From: Monodelphis domestica | Taxonomy: Eukaryota; Chordata; Mammalia; Didelphimorphia; Didelphidae | NCBI RefSeq assembly: GCF_027887165.1 | Contig: NC_077229.1 | Coordinates: 373,193,573-373,257,572, forward strand | Reading direction: 5' to 3' | Length of the DNA stretch: 64,000 nucleotides | Position numbers and translations under genes: made by a program | Shown here: piece by piece, positions 10,290-21,907 of the stretch | Layout of the letters: every line of letters begins with the position of its first letter | How positions within the stretch are numbered: position 1 is the stretch's first letter | The notes under the pieces: model-generated | Databases searched by the model: none | What the model was told of the DNA's origin: nothing | What the model saw: the letters and a program-made list of their open reading frames with translations, nothing else

Positions 10290-11770
10290 AGTTACACAAA
10301 GACCTTCACACATACTAAATAGTAAATAAATCCATTTATCCAAGGAACTAGCAAATAGAAATAAGAGAGGTTATATTCATGAGCATATTCCAAACAATAC
10401 ACAAAGTGAGCGAACTCCCCTGAGAATAAGCTCTCAGCTCAACTGAGAGAGACAGAATCCCTGAGAGATTAACCAGGGGGAAATCCTTGATATCTCTAGT
10501 GTTGTGTGGGGTTAGATCTGTTATTAATTTGTAGATATTAATAGACTACAGAAGATTTCAAAAATCTTCCTTGCAAAAGGTTTCTGTCCTAAAGTAATCT
10601 TAAGAAGGGAAGAGAAGGAACCTCCCATGCCAATGGGGTTCCCATTCCAATAGACTATCAGTAAGAAATTTTCCAAGTATGAAATATCCCAATGGTGAAA
10701 TTTCCAACATTTATAAGTCTAAGGAAATTTGAGGTTTACACTCTTTCTATAAAACCTATTTATTTAACCTTTCTATAAAACCTATTTATTTATATTTACT
10801 TCTATAGGAGCAGTGATAGGAAAAGGAAAAAGGAAATAATGAATTTGGAAAGGTTTATGAAATATAATTCCCTAATTCTATCTTAACTAAAACCATCCCC
10901 GAATATATCTCACAATAGACTTTCTTCTTCCTTGACCAAAGTCAAGGCTGATTTAACTACTCTAGTCTAATTCCCAAACTAGCTATCTTTCTATCCTAAC
11001 ACTAAAATATAAACTTATAAACAGTGAAAGATAAATTGGATTTCTTCCTTCTGCTCAGATGAAACTCCACCTGTCAGAAGTCACAGTTACTTCCATTCAG
11101 CTATTGCTCTCTCCTGCCACCACTGGTGAAACAGAGGAACTGCAACACCACTCTTCTTTCAACCACTTTCTCTCTTTGATGCTAGGATGTTTCCAAGTGA
11201 TAAATCACCAGATCTTCTCAAACTCTTAGAGCAGTTCCTTGGACAACCTTCCTTAATAAGGACTGTCCAAAGAGGGTTCATTGGTCCAAATGTCCTTCCC
11301 AAGAACCTCTGGGAAATTCCTTTTTCCCCATCATCCTCTTTGAGAATTCCATTCTGAATGAAAGAAACCCAGCTCACTCAAACTCGTTAGGTAATCTATC
11401 AAGAATCTTTTATTGCTTACTTTGTTAACAAATAACTCATTACACTAGTATGGGAAACTAGAAATAAGGATATAATCAAGATCAGATTCTCTATATTTTT
11501 ACTTCTTCCAGGAGTCTTTCTTTGCCTCCAAGAACATCTTCGTGAAGAAAAACTTGAATTGTTTGTCTTCCCTCAAAGCCAAAAGCAGGAAGCTCTCTTC
11601 TTCCAAGCTCTTACCCCTCATTCAGGGGAAATTACTCATGCAACACTGATTGATCATTCTCTCCACCAATGAGGAGAGTCTTAAATTCCTAGGTTTGAGC
11701 CCTGGGTTACACATTTGAAACCGAACTAAACTTAAAAGGCTACAATGCCCAACATATTAGGTCACTGACC
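10290..11770 (-). mobile_element. Possible LTR-retroelement remnant
   Basis: Two segments (about 10300-10760 and 11390-11770) have the look of antisense LTRs: T/A-rich with AATAAA-type signals on the minus strand, and an internal phrase (AACTAG...AAATAAG...TATA) recurring in both. Nothing coding is readable between them. A 27-bp phrase, TTTCTATAAAACCTATTTAT..., is tandemly duplicated at 10743-10795. This is a guess from texture and shared words. Confidence 0.3.
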
Positions 11771-12185
11771 TCAAACTGATGACTGATTTGATCCTGCTCA
11801 TTTCTGAGAGGAAATGGTGAAAGGGGAGGAGGCAAAAGAGGAATTGTATAAGCACGGGAAAAAGGAGAATACTACTGACATGTATTCTTTTCATACTTGT
11901 TTTAGCTTCAAGGGGAAACAAATTGAATCTATAACTGACATGTGAAAACTTTGCTATTCTACATCAACTATCTACAGTTTGAGCTGGTTTTAGATATGAT
12001 TCCTAAGCAATGTGGATGCCCTTGAATTGCCTGAACTGTAACATTCCACAGTTTAATTTAGCATAGACCAGACTCAGAGATACTATTCGTTAATCAGCAA
12101 TTTGACTGCCTAGTTTCAATTCACTATCCATCTGCAGTGGTCCTAAGAACAGAGTAAGACAAAGGTAAAAGATGTCTTTCTGTCT
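11771..12185. other. No gene seen
   Basis: Unique sequence; no exon or known repeat recognised. Confidence 0.4.
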
Positions 12186-12189
12186 CAGT

Positions 12190-12365
12190 TGGGATTCCTA
12201 ACGTTTTTTGTGCCATGGACCAAATTGGTGCATTATAAAGCCTGGGATCCCTTTTTAGCATAATGTTTTTAAGTGCATAAAACAAAATTGATAGGATTAC
12301 ATAGTAAATCTAAGAATAATGAAAATAAAGTTGTAATTTTTTTTACCACTCAAGTTTACTAGATT
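12190..12365 (+). mobile_element. hAT-like non-autonomous DNA transposon remnant
   Basis: 'GGGATTCCTAACGTTTTTTG', 'GCCATGGACC', 'GTTTTTAAGTGCATAAAACA' recall a common mammalian short hAT-type repeat that starts 'ggttcttaacctgg..tccatgga'. Relatives lie at 37800 and 49345. Confidence 0.45.
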
Positions 12366-12379
12366 CCCTTTGACCCAAC

Positions 12380-12535
12380 TAGTGACATAGTAGATAGCAT
12401 GGTGGGTCCAGAAGAATCAGGAAGATTTGAGTTCAAATCTCACCTTAGATTCTTACTAGTTGTGTGACCCTGGACAAGTCACTAAACTTCTACTTGCCTC
12501 AGTTTTCTTAATTTTAAAATAGATTTTTTTCAAAT
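12380..12535 (+). mobile_element. CORE-SINE (MIR/family B-like)
   Basis: GTGACATAGTAGATAGCATGG, TTGAGTTCAAATCTCACC, TAGTTGTGTGACCCTGGACA, TTGCCTCAGTTTTCTTA in order on the plus strand. Confidence 0.75.
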
Positions 12536-12539
12536 ATTC

Positions 12540-12735
12540 AAAGATGGCTATCATAGCCCCTTTTAGTATCCTCTTCTCTTGACAAACCAGAGGTGGTTCC
12601 CTTGACTAATCTTCATATGATATGGTTACAAGGGTTAATATTGATGGTTCTCCATCTTTTCAATACCATTGATAAAATGTGGTACCTAGAACTGAACACA
12701 ATACTCCATATCTGATCATTCATTTACTCATTCAA
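12540..12735 (-). mobile_element. CR1/L3-like LINE fragment
   Basis: 'GGCTATCATAGCCCC', 'CATATGATATGGTTAC', 'AAAATGTGGTACCTAGAACTG' and 'ACACAATACTCCATATCTG' match the antisense 3' region of CR1/L3 LINEs. Confidence 0.65.
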
Positions 12736-12850
12736 CAGCCATACTTATGCATCTATTATGTATAAATGACTATACTCTGTGTGCTTGGGAAGAAACAATT
12801 AAAGTACAAAAGACAATTCAGGCCAAGTCTCTATAATCCTTGAATTTGCC

Positions 12851-13540
12851 TATATTTCTGATTAATTTGAAAAGACACTGAGATCCTCACCAAACACCTG
12901 TTTTCTAAGTTTGTATTGGTTGATTTGACTTGGATAATGAAGGAAGGCTACTGGGTTTTCCCAAAGCACAAAATCGAAGTGAAAGTGAGTGTCAAGAGGT
13001 GAATTAGGATTGTGGTTACAATCAAATTAGATCATTTATGACAGGAATACTCCCTCCTCTGGCACCTAAATAACCTAATTTGGTTATTACTATAGCACAT
13101 TGCTGCCAGGTAAATATGATTTTTACTTTTTTAAATACCTGTCTGATCTATCATGTAGTAGTAGTAGTAATAATAATAACAATAACTATAATAGCTTACT
13201 TTTATACTCAGTGGTATGCTAAAGCCAGTCCATCCTGGCTCTGAGAGTCAACTGTTAAATTGACAACTGCTATGGATTGGGGCTTGATATGTTGTTTTAT
13301 TGATTGTCTAGACTTGTAAAAGTGAGAAAATATTAATAATTCAGACTAAACTCAAAAGTGTTTTTTGAATATTTTTATTCTGGAGAGTCAGTTGTTAAAC
13401 ATTTGCCAGTAGGCATCTATTTAAAGTACATAACGTTTACAAAATGCATTAGCTACATTTGACTTGTTAATCTTTAGTTAGAACTACTTAGGAAATATAT
13501 AGATACTTACATAATATGTAGAATTATATAAATTAGGATT
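12851..13540. other. No gene; short (TAG/TAA)n at 13157-13190
   Basis: Unique sequence apart from a trinucleotide run and a MIR-like AATAACTATAATAGC phrase. Confidence 0.4.
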
Positions 13541-13544
13541 TAAA

Positions 13545-13690
13545 GAGATCTTAAAAATTATTTAGTCCAATTTTCTCATTGTTTAGATGAAAAAAAAAAC
13601 TGAGAATAGATGAGTTGAAGTGATTTCCCTAGTCTCTCTAAAAGCTAGTGGCAGAACTAGGGCTAGAATCCAAAAGGATTCTTTTTACAA
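13545..13690 (-). mobile_element. MIR fragment
   Basis: TTAGTCCAATTTTCTCATTG, AAAAACTGAGAATAGATGAG, AAAAGCTAGTGGCAGAACTAGG. Confidence 0.65.
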
Positions 13691-13764
13691 GCACCTGCTT
13701 GGTCACATAGTATTTTAATAAATACTTGTTGACCAATTGATTAAATGATTAAGAGTGGATGCTT

Positions 13765-15096
13765 GCTAAGATGGCTGCCTGAAACAATGATGACCGCCCA
13801 ATTTCCTCATAACTTCTCCAGAAACCCCCTAAAGTTTGCCTCAGAACAGATTGTTATTGTTCAGTCAATTTATTCACATCTAAATCTTTGTGACCCTCAA
13901 ATCATGTATCAGAAATTCATCAAGAAATTGGTTGTTTTTTGTTTTTTTTTTTTACCCTAAAACTTCCCAAAAAAATCAGCCAGAAGCTTTCAGGCAATGA
14001 GAAAAGGATAGTAGCCTCCCACTGTAACCAGAGATGAAAGATTTCTAGAGAACAAGGCTTTGGGTTTAGAAGCATCAGGAATAGAGGGATCCCTTAGAAT
14101 TACACAGAATGGTAAGAAAACAATTGGAGAGGTCCTTGGAAATAGTAACAGATAGTGGCTAGCAACCATCATGGTATCATGGTGCGCAGAACTAGATAGT
14201 TGAGGCCAAGAAACACTCAAGTTCCTAAAACACTGTTGCTAGATATCAGAAAGGGCCCCTGAAGACCCAATGCTTTGAATCTCAGTAGAATCTAACTTTA
14301 GAAGGCAGAGATCAACACAAGAACCTAAGAAACTAGGGTGAGACCAAATAAGATCAACCACTCTGCTCATAAAAGCCTGACTTTGTCAAGAAAGCCCTAT
14401 TTCAGGAACTAAAGATGGAAAGATGAGATGATCAAAGAAAATTTCAACCAGCATAAAAAAAAGTTGTAAATTTAGTGATCACCTAAATGAAGGAGAGAAT
14501 CGACTGTAACAACTGCAAGAATCTCAAAGTAAAAAAATTAATTTTCTACAAGAACTAATGTACATCTAGAAGAAGTAAGAGATAAAAAAAGGGAAAAAAG
14601 ATCAAAGAGGAAAATTGTGAAAAAAAAAATATATAACTTAGAAGTAAATCTTACCCAGGAAATCAATACTCTAGAAACTAGAATATACCAAATACAGATC
14701 ACAACTCCCTGAGATAGCAAGGAATATTAGAAAAAAATTTAAAAATCAAGGGAAAAAAAAACAAGAAAATTTGAAATGACTAATAAGAAAAAAACAACCA
14801 CCTGGAAAACAGATCAAGGAAATAATTTAACAAATACTGAATATCATCTTAAAAATAATAAGCAGATACTATGTTCAAGAAATCATAAATGAAAGCTATC
14901 TGAATCTAAGAATCAGAAAGCAAAGTGAAGACAGAAAGAATATGTGGAGAAATCTCCTGAAACATTCCAGGAATGTCAGAGAGAAAATTCAGAACTCTTC
15001 TATCAAAGTAAAAATACTGCAAGCATCCAGAAAAGGAAGTTCAAATATCAAAGAGCTAGTCAGAAAAACATAAGAGTAAGATCTGATAGTTTCTAT
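13765..15096 (+). mobile_element. L1/HAL1-like LINE remnant, 5' part
   Basis: Starts like an L1 5' end (CTAAGATGGCTGCC) and continues through a long A-rich, coding-derived region with many frame breaks. Words such as GCATCCAGAAAAGGAAGTTC and TCAAATATCAAAGAGCTA are familiar from marsupial LINE copies. An LTR interrupts it at 15097, and homology appears to resume at 15843. A family B-like scrap is possible at 13848-13910. Confidence 0.5.
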
Positions 15097-15842
15097 TGTA
15101 AAAATTTTATTCCTTTTTTTAAGTTAACAGGGGATCTGGAGTTCCTCTTACCATATAGATGTGTAGGGATTAACCAGTCTATGGAGATAGGAAGTAGAAA
15201 CCATAGAGACAGGAAGGAGGAACCATAGAGACAGGCAGTGAGGTAGAAAAAAAAGGGTTTATAAAAGGGGCCAGCATCAGTTGGTCAGGCTGTCAATTGC
15301 TGACAGGTGTTGGTAGTTGCAGGGAAGTTGGCTGCTGGAAATGTGTTGGGTTGGTGGTTGGTGTTTAGTTGATAGAATATAAAAGGTGAACCTGAGCTTA
15401 CTGATAGGGCCTTTTGGCTTTAGTCTTCAGAGGGCTTTTTGATTTTTTGGGTTTGGGCTGTTTGATTTTTTTCTTTCTTGAACTTTTTTTGAGAGGTGGT
15501 TGGTCTTTGTTGACAGACCTAATTGCAGTTGGATTAAACACTGATTAAGTTGGTTTTGATTGGGGTGGATTGGGTTGGAACTTTGTGGGGTGGTTGTTAT
15601 TAACGGTAGGTATAGGCAGTTATAGGTAGATATAGACAATTTTAGGTAGAAATTATAGGTAGTTATAGGATAACTAGTATAGACACTAGGGAATTTTCGT
15701 TCTCTACTATATTTTCCTTCTTTTACTATATTCTCATTAAAACTAAAGTTATTAAACGTTGCTCTCTTATTTTTGTCAAATCCCTATTTTAACCCTTACT
15801 TTTTAACTGATGAGCTAGCTAGGAGTTTGAATAATTTTTTAC
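15097..15842 (+). mobile_element. Solo LTR inside a LINE remnant
   Basis: About 746 bp starting TGTAAAAATTTTATT and ending AATAATTTTTTAC, so the ends are near-inverted (TGTAAAAA against TTTTTTAC). Two TATAAAAGG boxes occur at 15260 and 15378, and a poly-A-like ATTAAA occurs near 15745, all plus strand. Three imperfect 23-bp units (ACCATAGAGACAGG) lie at 15180-15237, and a TATAGGTAG-rich stretch at 15607-15672. A short CTAT/TAT match flanks it. No viral gene is present. Confidence 0.6.
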
Positions 15843-16260
15843 TATTAAAAATAGGTTTCTTGGCATTTGATATTTCAAAATGCAAAATATATAGGCTTAA
15901 AACCAGGAATAATTTACCCTGAAGAGTATATTAATATAGAGAAGGAAATGGACCTTTAATAGAAAAGGAAACTTTCAAGCATTTTGATGAAAAGACCAGA
16001 ACTGAGTAGGAAGTCTGAGAAAGCTAAATTTATCTGAGCACGTGGAAAAAGCTATATGATGTTATAGTGCCAACATTTTAATAGTAGGAGAAGAAATAAG
16101 TGTCCCATCAGAATCTTAATTTCTTCAAAGGGTATTGAGGGAGTCAAATAAGAGAAACAGATGTCCTGGGATAAGATTAGTTCTGTTCTGAGGATTTCAA
16201 GAGGGGAAATATAAGGGAAGGTGAAAGGCGGGATGCCTTAGCATAAGAAGGAAGAAAGGG
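15843..16260 (+). mobile_element. L1/HAL1-like LINE remnant, continuation
   Basis: TTTCAAAATGCAAAATATATAGGC, TTAAAACCAGGAATAATTTACC and TTTCAAGCATTTTGATGAAAAG continue the LINE sequence broken at 15097. Confidence 0.5.
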
Positions 16261-16564
16261 AGGTGGAACTTGCTTATAAATCATAATTGGGGTTGTATGG
16301 GAAGACTATAAATTGAGGTGGGGTGGGGGAAGTGGACAGCAGATGAAATTTACTGTGAAATGGACAGAGAAGGGTTGAATCCACATACAGTTTAGTGCAG
16401 AACACATAAAACCACAGAGCAAAAAGTGAGAACTGGGAATGGGGTTAAGCCTGAAGATAATACTTGAGAGGGAGTCCTTGCAAAGGAAACAAACTTCTCA
16501 ATTCCTTCTTAAGGAGAAGAAAGAAAAAGGAAACAAAGAACTAGAATCTCAGATTGACTCTTAG
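16261..16564. other. No gene seen
   Basis: Purine-leaning unique sequence. Confidence 0.35.
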
Positions 16565-17010
16565 ACCAGGGAGCAATGACTGAACAAATTGTGGTATATG
16601 AGTATAATAAAATATAATCATGCCAAAAGAAATGATGAAATAGATAATTTCAGAGAATCCTGGGTAGTATGAATTGATTCAGAGTGACATGAGCAGAATC
16701 AGGAGAACAATTTATACAAGGATGGTTACATTGTAAAGACAAGAAAACTGAAAGATTTACAAACCTTCCTTAGTGTTATGACAAACCAGGTCTCCAAAGA
16801 ACCTAATATAAGCATGTTATTTTCATCTTGTCAGAGAGGTAATGAACAAAAGTTGCAGAAAGAGGCATAGGTTTTTGGATTTGGCCCTTGTTGGATTTGC
16901 TTTTGCTTGACCAAGCTTATTTCTTGTTAAGCTTTTTATTTTCTTTATTTCTCTTGGTTTTCAGTTGGAGGAAGGGGTTGAGGGGTAAGAGTTGGTGTTA
17001 ATGATGCCCC
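16565..17010 (+). mobile_element. L1 3' end, alternative subtype
   Basis: TGAACAAATTGTGGTATATG, GTGACATGAGCAGAATCAGG, then TTGGATTTGGCCCTTG and TTGCTTTTGCTTGACCAAGC. The last block marks a second L1 terminal subtype, also seen at 36.4 kb. Confidence 0.75.
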
Positions 17011-17589
17011 CCAAAAGGGAGAAGGCATGGTAGCATCTTTGAAATTGCACAGAAGTGGATAAAAGGACATTTGGAAGGAAGTGTTTAAAAAATAACATAT
17101 AGAATTCATTACATACTTTAAAAAAAAGGTAAATATGAAATGTAGATCCATAGAGATTTCATAAAGAATCCTTTTTTTGTGTCTACTATGTATAGAAAAT
17201 TTTATTTCATGTTTAATTTCAGAGTAATTATTTTTTAAAAATAAGAAGAATTTTATAGATTTAAAAAGTGTTATTCAAAGTCATGTCCTTTTATTCACCT
17301 TCTTCTGTGTTGAGCCTTAAGTAACTGTCTACCTAGTTTGATCCTGGGGGTGGGCAAGACTTGGCAAGCAATTAGTTTTGAATAAGTCAAACTGTGTACC
17401 TAAGGGTTAGTAGGAAATTAGAGCTGAGAACAAAGTATGATTGCTCTTGTGTGTATGTTTTGTATACAAACAAAATTCACATTGAGGAAGTAGCTAGAAT
17501 AGTTGTCAAAATTTTTAAAGAAACAAAATGTTACTGTTTACCTTTATCATTACATGGTCCCTGGTCATAGGGAAGGATGAAATTTGTGT
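17011..17589. other. No gene seen
   Basis: AT-rich unique sequence. Confidence 0.35.
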
Positions 17590-18053
17590 CATTGTTCAAA
17601 GCTGGCCTGTCACAAATACTAACACAGTGTTGGTGGAGCTGTGAACTGATCCAACTATTTTGGAGAACAATCTGGAATTACGCCCAAAGAGTTATAGAAT
17701 TGTTTATATTAGCAATACTACCATTAGGTCTGTTTCAAAGGAAAAGAACATATATGTTTTAAAATATTTGTAAAAGGTCTTTTTGTGTTGGCAAAGAACT
17801 GCAAACTGAGTAGATGCCTATCAACTGGGGAATGAATAAATAAGTAGTAGCCTATGATTGTGATTGAATACTACTGTTCCATAAGAAATGATAAGAAGGT
17901 TAACTTTAAAAACATGGACTTACATGAAGTTATGAAGAGTGGAATGAGGGAGTTGAAAGAATATTAAATACAGCAACAGAAATATTGTTTGAAAAATAAC
18001 TTGTATATGAAAGAACTAGTAAATAGAAACAAATGAGCCATAGTTATATATAC
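17590..18053 (+). mobile_element. L1 3' end, first part
   Basis: Contains GGAGAACAATCTGGAATTAC, TGGCAAAGAACTGCAAACTG and CTATCAACTGGGGAATGAAT. The copy is broken by an LTR at 18054 and resumes at 18291. Confidence 0.8.
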
Positions 18054-18290
18054 TGTAAGATTTAAATTAATATCCAATAACTCCAAGTATTATATTTTAT
18101 AAAGTTTATTAATAATCACTGGAAGTAGAAGAAATAAAAGGACAAAAGTAAAAGCCTGAGTAAAACCCACTTTAAGAGCTCGAGGGTGGAACTACACAAA
18201 ACTTATATCCTCCTTACATTAGTACATAATGTGAGAAGGAACATGGAATGCTGGGAGAGAGAGTCCTAGGGTTCAAAATTCTAATTATAC
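18054..18290 (-). mobile_element. Solo LTR, related to the one at 33752
   Basis: Begins TGTAAGATTTAAATTAATA and contains TAAAGTTTATTAATAATC, and its far end reads CCTAGGGTTCAAAATTCTAA. The first and last parts match the 33752-34086 element. The poly-A signal reads on the minus strand. TATAC flanks both sides (18049-18053 and 18286-18290), which may be the target duplication. Confidence 0.6.
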
Positions 18291-18420
18291 TATATATATT
18301 TAATATATATTTTTGTCAAATCATGCCTTCTTTATTGCATGGAGGGAAGGGAAAAAGGGAGAGAGACCTGAGATCTTTAATGTAAACAACAAATTATATT
18401 TAAAAATACATAAACAAAAG
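18291..18420 (+). mobile_element. L1 3' end, second part
   Basis: TTTTGTCAAATCATGCCTTC, then GGAGGGAAGGGAAAAAGG and an A-rich end complete the L1 begun at 17590. The same order is uninterrupted at 51.4 kb. Confidence 0.8.
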
Positions 18421-18439
18421 ATAACTTAGAACAACTTTG

Positions 18440-18600
18440 TTCTTTCTGCATTCCAGCCAAACTATTCTACTCTTTGTTCCCTCAATGTGCTTTGACTCTT
18501 GCCACCGTGCTTTTTTATTCACGTTATTTCCTTTATTTGAAAGTTCTCCCTCTGCCTCTTAAACTATCGAATTTCTATTCACTTAAAAAAATCCCCAACA
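18440..18600 (+). mobile_element. L2 fragment, first part
   Basis: GCATTCCAGCCAAACTATTC and GAAAGTTCTCCCTCTGCCTC are L2 3' region words. A SINE at 18600 interrupts the copy. Confidence 0.7.
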
Positions 18601-18789
18601 AATCATTGTTTTTTGTTCTAGAATCAATACTGTGTATTGGTTCTAAGACAGAAGAGCAATAAGGGCTGGGGATGTGTTAAATGAAACTTGTCCAGGGGTC
18701 AAACAGCCAGGAAGTTTCTGAGGTTAGATTTGAATCCAGGACTTCTCTGGATCTGGCTCTCAATCCTCTGAGCCCCCAAGCCACCCCTT
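18600..18789 (-). mobile_element. Family A SINE
   Basis: Minus-strand copy with TCTAGAATCAATACTGTG / TATTGGTTCTAAGACAGAAG stem-loop, CAGCCAGGAAGTTTCTG and GAGCCCCCAAGCCACCCC. It splits an L2. Confidence 0.8.
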
Positions 18790-18875
18790 CTATTAAATTT
18801 TTGAAGCAACTAGCTGCTACCTCCTTCGTGAAAACTTCCCTGATGCTCCCAACTCAGTTGTACTTATCATTTTAT
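18790..18875 (+). mobile_element. L2 fragment, second part
   Basis: CTACCTCCTTCGTGAAAACTTCCCTGATGC is the expected downstream L2 sequence. Confidence 0.65.
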
Positions 18876-18879
18876 TTTA

Positions 18880-19370
18880 TAATTTTTTTATTTAAGTATT
18901 TTTCCATGGTTCCATGATGCATGTTCTTTCCCTCTCCTTTTCCCTTCCCACTCCCAGAGCCAACAATTCCACTGGCTTACACATATATTACCACTCAATA
19001 TCTATTTCTGTATAATTCATTTTTGTAATAGAGTTTTTGTAATAGAGTAATCTTTTAAAAACCCAAACCCCGTATCCCCAACCCTCATAAATAAGTGATA
19101 AAACATGTATTTTCTAATGGATTTCTGCTCCCACAGTTCTTCCTTTGGATGAGGATAGTGTTCTTTCTCCCAAGTCCCTCAGAAATGTCCTGGATCACTG
19201 TATTGCTATCAGAAGCAAAGCCAATTACATGTGATTGACCCCCAAGGTTTCAGTCTCTGTATAACGTTCTCCTGGTTCTTCTGCGCATTTCGCTCCCCAT
19301 CAGTTCGTGGAGGTCTTTCCAGCTATGGAAATCAAGCAGTTTATGGTCCCTTATTCCATCACATGCAATG
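18880..19370 (-). mobile_element. L1 3' end
   Basis: ATTTTTCCATGGTTCCATGATGC, CAACAATTCCACTGGC, TTCTTCCTTTGGATGAGGATAG, GTATAACGTTCTCCTGGTTC. A long minus-strand L1 terminus of the marsupial type. Confidence 0.85.
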
Positions 19371-19389
19371 TATTTTAAAGCAATCTGTG

Positions 19390-19660
19390 CAATTCTATTT
19401 TCCCTCTTAGTAGGAAGCAATGCAGAGTGGCGCTAGACTTGAGGTGAATGAAGATAGACGCTTTGGAATCATGTCCTAACACTACCCTTGTGACTAGGAA
19501 AGAATCACTCAGCCAGAGTCTCCGTTTCTTCATCTTTAACATGGAGGTGCCTATTGTGCCCAACTCAGTATTGTTTTGAGAATTATATTCCATGGTAGAT
19601 ACAAAGCACTTTGTAAACCCTAAAGAGCTATAAATGTCAGCTACTATCATTAGCGGGCAG
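19390..19660 (+). mobile_element. MIR copy
   Basis: GAGTGGCGCTAGACTTGAGG, CTTGTGACTAGGAAAG, TTTCTTCATCTTTAACATGG and AGCTATAAATGTCAGCTACTATC give full MIR order. The 133-residue minus-strand frame over it is chance. Confidence 0.7.
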
Positions 19661-19859
19661 TAAACTTGGAGAGACAGTATGCTATTGTGGATAAAAGGCT
19701 TAAGTACCTGAGGCAACACTAGCCTGTAAGTTAAATGGAAGTTAATGCTCTGCTTCCTGGTAGAGAGAATTTCCACTCTTGGTGTTTCTGCCCTGATGAA
19801 ATCTGGTCTGGGGAGGAAAAGAAATCTCTAGGAGATCATAGGGTCCAGCTTACTTAAAG

Positions 19860-19935
19860 GTAATCTCTTGCAATGCCTAGCATAGTACTCTGTATACTGT
19901 AGGAGCTTATTAAATGTGTGTGGACTGAAGGAAAG
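19860..19935 (+). mobile_element. L2 3' terminus
   Basis: AATGCCTAGCATAGTACTCTG...AGGAGCTTATTAAATG. Confidence 0.6.
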
Positions 19936-20204
19936 AAGTAGAGGGGCAGGAATGAAAAGACTTCTATGCCTTATCTGCTAAACAAAGACTTTGCCCAAGT
20001 TTGCACAGCTGTTGGGTGGCAGCAGCCATCTGGGAAACTAAGCCATTTCATCAAACTAGTCTCCATTTATAATCCCTCATTTCCAGAAATTGTTTAGATT
20101 GATGAGAATGGATCTCTAAGCGCATTAGAGAAAGGTGCTAAGACCGTGAAATTTACATGGGACTCATTGGGCCAAGCCCTAGGTTTGAGGGTGAACAACT
20201 CTAA

Positions 20205-20405
20205 GAGCAGTTGTTCAGTCGTTTCAGTCCTGTCTAACTCTTCCTGTCCCCATTTGGAATTTTCTTGGCAAAGATACCGGAGTGGTTCTCCACTTTCTTC
20301 TCCCACCCATTTTACAGATGAGAAAACTGAGGTAAAAAAGGTTAAGTGACTTGCCCAGGATCACACAGCTAGTAAGTGTCTGAAGCCAGATTTGAACACA
20401 TTTAG
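20205..20405 (-). mobile_element. Family B SINE
   Basis: TTGTTCAGTCGTTTCAG, CCCATTTGGAATTTTCTTGG, TTTTACAGATGAGAAAACTG, CAGCTAGTAAGTGTCTGAAG. The 5' end is missing beyond 20400. Confidence 0.9.
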
Positions 20406-20454
20406 AGGAGTCTTTCTAGACAGCTTTACCTACCTTGTGATACAGGGGGGTTAT

Positions 20455-20595
20455 TCTAATAGTTCAGTGCCTCAAGTGTCTGATCTACAAAATGGGGCAA
20501 AAACATTCATTTTATGGAGCTGCTATGAGAAATGGGTTATAAAAACAATTGAAGTTCTATATAAATACTAGTGATCACGTCTATTGGCCAGCCTC
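20455..20595 (+). mobile_element. MIR 3' half
   Basis: GATCTACAAAATGGGGC and TTGAAGTTCTATATAAATACTAGTG fit the distal MIR. Confidence 0.5.
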
Positions 20596-21297
20596 CAGGT
20601 CGGAAATCTTGACCACTTTCGATCTGTCTAAGTCCTCTTCGATTTCCTTTTTTAAAAATCCAGAAATGGAGCTATTACATTAATTACATCTTCTTCCACT
20701 TTCCTGTGATTTGACAGAAAACATTTCCCCATCCTTTGAGAATGTCATCCAAAATGACCGCCGCTGAGAAAGTATCTACTGTACCGAGGCTTACGTTTTG
20801 GTTATGCTGATGGTCTCTGCTTTGATCGCACCAAGGGGCACCAATAAGGAATCAATGAATGGATGGGAGCGGGGCGGGACAATCATTTTTATTCAGCGCT
20901 ACGTTCAAAGCACAGGGCAGCGCGTCAGTCAGAGCTCTTAATGAGTTCACCCTCAAATGAGGTGCAGAAGAGGTTTCTGCAGACTCACGTCTCTTCTCCA
21001 TCTGCGGATGCTGCAACACCAAGATCCTTACTGAGTTGGTTCCAGGATGTCCCAAAGACCAAACACCCAGAAAGAACTAAAAACCCTGCCTTTACATTTA
21101 ATATCCACGTCTGGTGGAGAGACCCTCCGAATCCTTGGGGCAGCTCTGGAGGAAGGTGGGGTGGAGGACAGAGCCGGCCAGCCGCGGGGCTGGGTGGCTG
21201 CTCCTGCAGCAGCCAAAGTCCCGCAGAGTGGGAGGAGCCCTGGAGGTAGGTGTGGGGCGGGGTGGGGAGGAGGGGAGGTGCGGCCGGCGCGGGGCCG

Positions 21298-21389
21298 GTG
21301 GAGGAGGAGGTAGAGGTGAACCAGGAGGAGGAGGAGGAGGAGGAGGAGGAAGAAGTGGAGGAGGAGGAGCAGGAGCAGGAGGAGGAAGA
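21298..21389. repeat. (GGA)n tract in the promoter
   Basis: About 90 bp of GGA/GAA units on the plus strand, interrupted by AGCAGGAGC. It lies about 100-200 bp upstream of the probable transcription start. G-rich purine strands of this kind can form quadruplex or triplex DNA. Confidence 0.9.
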
Positions 21390-21716
21390 TTGCTAGCGCC
21401 GGCTGGGTCAGGATTCCAAAGCAGCGCGGGGCCGGGATTGGCCAAGCACTGGGCTCCTGGCGAGGCAGGGGGCGGGGCGTCTGGGCTCCCGAGTGAGGCA
21501 GCGAAGGAGCGAGCTGCGCTGCCGGGACGTGCGCTGGGGTTTGGATGTGTCCGGGAGAGAACGCGGGGGGCTCGTCCCGAGAGCCGCAGACGGACGCGCT
21601 AGAGGAGAAAGGCGCTTGAAGCCTTGCCCCAAGAGACCAGAAACGTGCTTCTTTGTGGCAGGACCTTCACCCTGCTGTGCTTCTGCCGGCGTGAGAGTGT
21701 GTGTGAGAGAGTCAGC

Positions 21717-21718
<2 letters not shown>

Positions 21719-21759
<41 letters not shown>

Positions 21760-21790
21760 TGTGTGTGTGTGAGTGTGTGTGTGTGTGTGT
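21719..21790 (+). repeat. (GA)n followed by (GT)n in the leader
   Basis: About 20 GA units run directly into about 16 GT units with one GA interruption. If the exon is placed correctly, this tract is transcribed in the 5' UTR and is likely length-polymorphic. Confidence 0.9.
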
Positions 21791-21859
21791 TTGCTGGCGT
21801 GCGCGCCCGCCCGGGAGCCAAAGGATTTAAGCCCCCTCTTCCCCCGCCCTTGAGGAAGA

Positions 21860-21907
21860 ATGTGCCACCAGCTGCTCTCCCTCTGCGAGCTCTTTACTCA
21901 GAACTGA
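21860..21907 (+). CDS. Upstream ORF 1 (15 residues)
   Basis: ATG at 21860 runs 15 codons to TGA at 21905 inside the probable 5' UTR. Short upstream ORFs usually reduce initiation at the main start. There is no evidence that the peptide has a function of its own. Confidence 0.35.
   Translation: MCHQLLSLCELFTQN

Noticed and set aside
19375..19776. 133-codon minus-strand frame
   Set aside because: It overlies a plus-strand MIR; no domain and no splice or promoter context.
21098..21445. Proline-rich minus-strand frame and glycine-rich plus-strand frame in the CpG island
   Set aside because: Both are translations of the (GGA)n tract and GC-rich promoter sequence.
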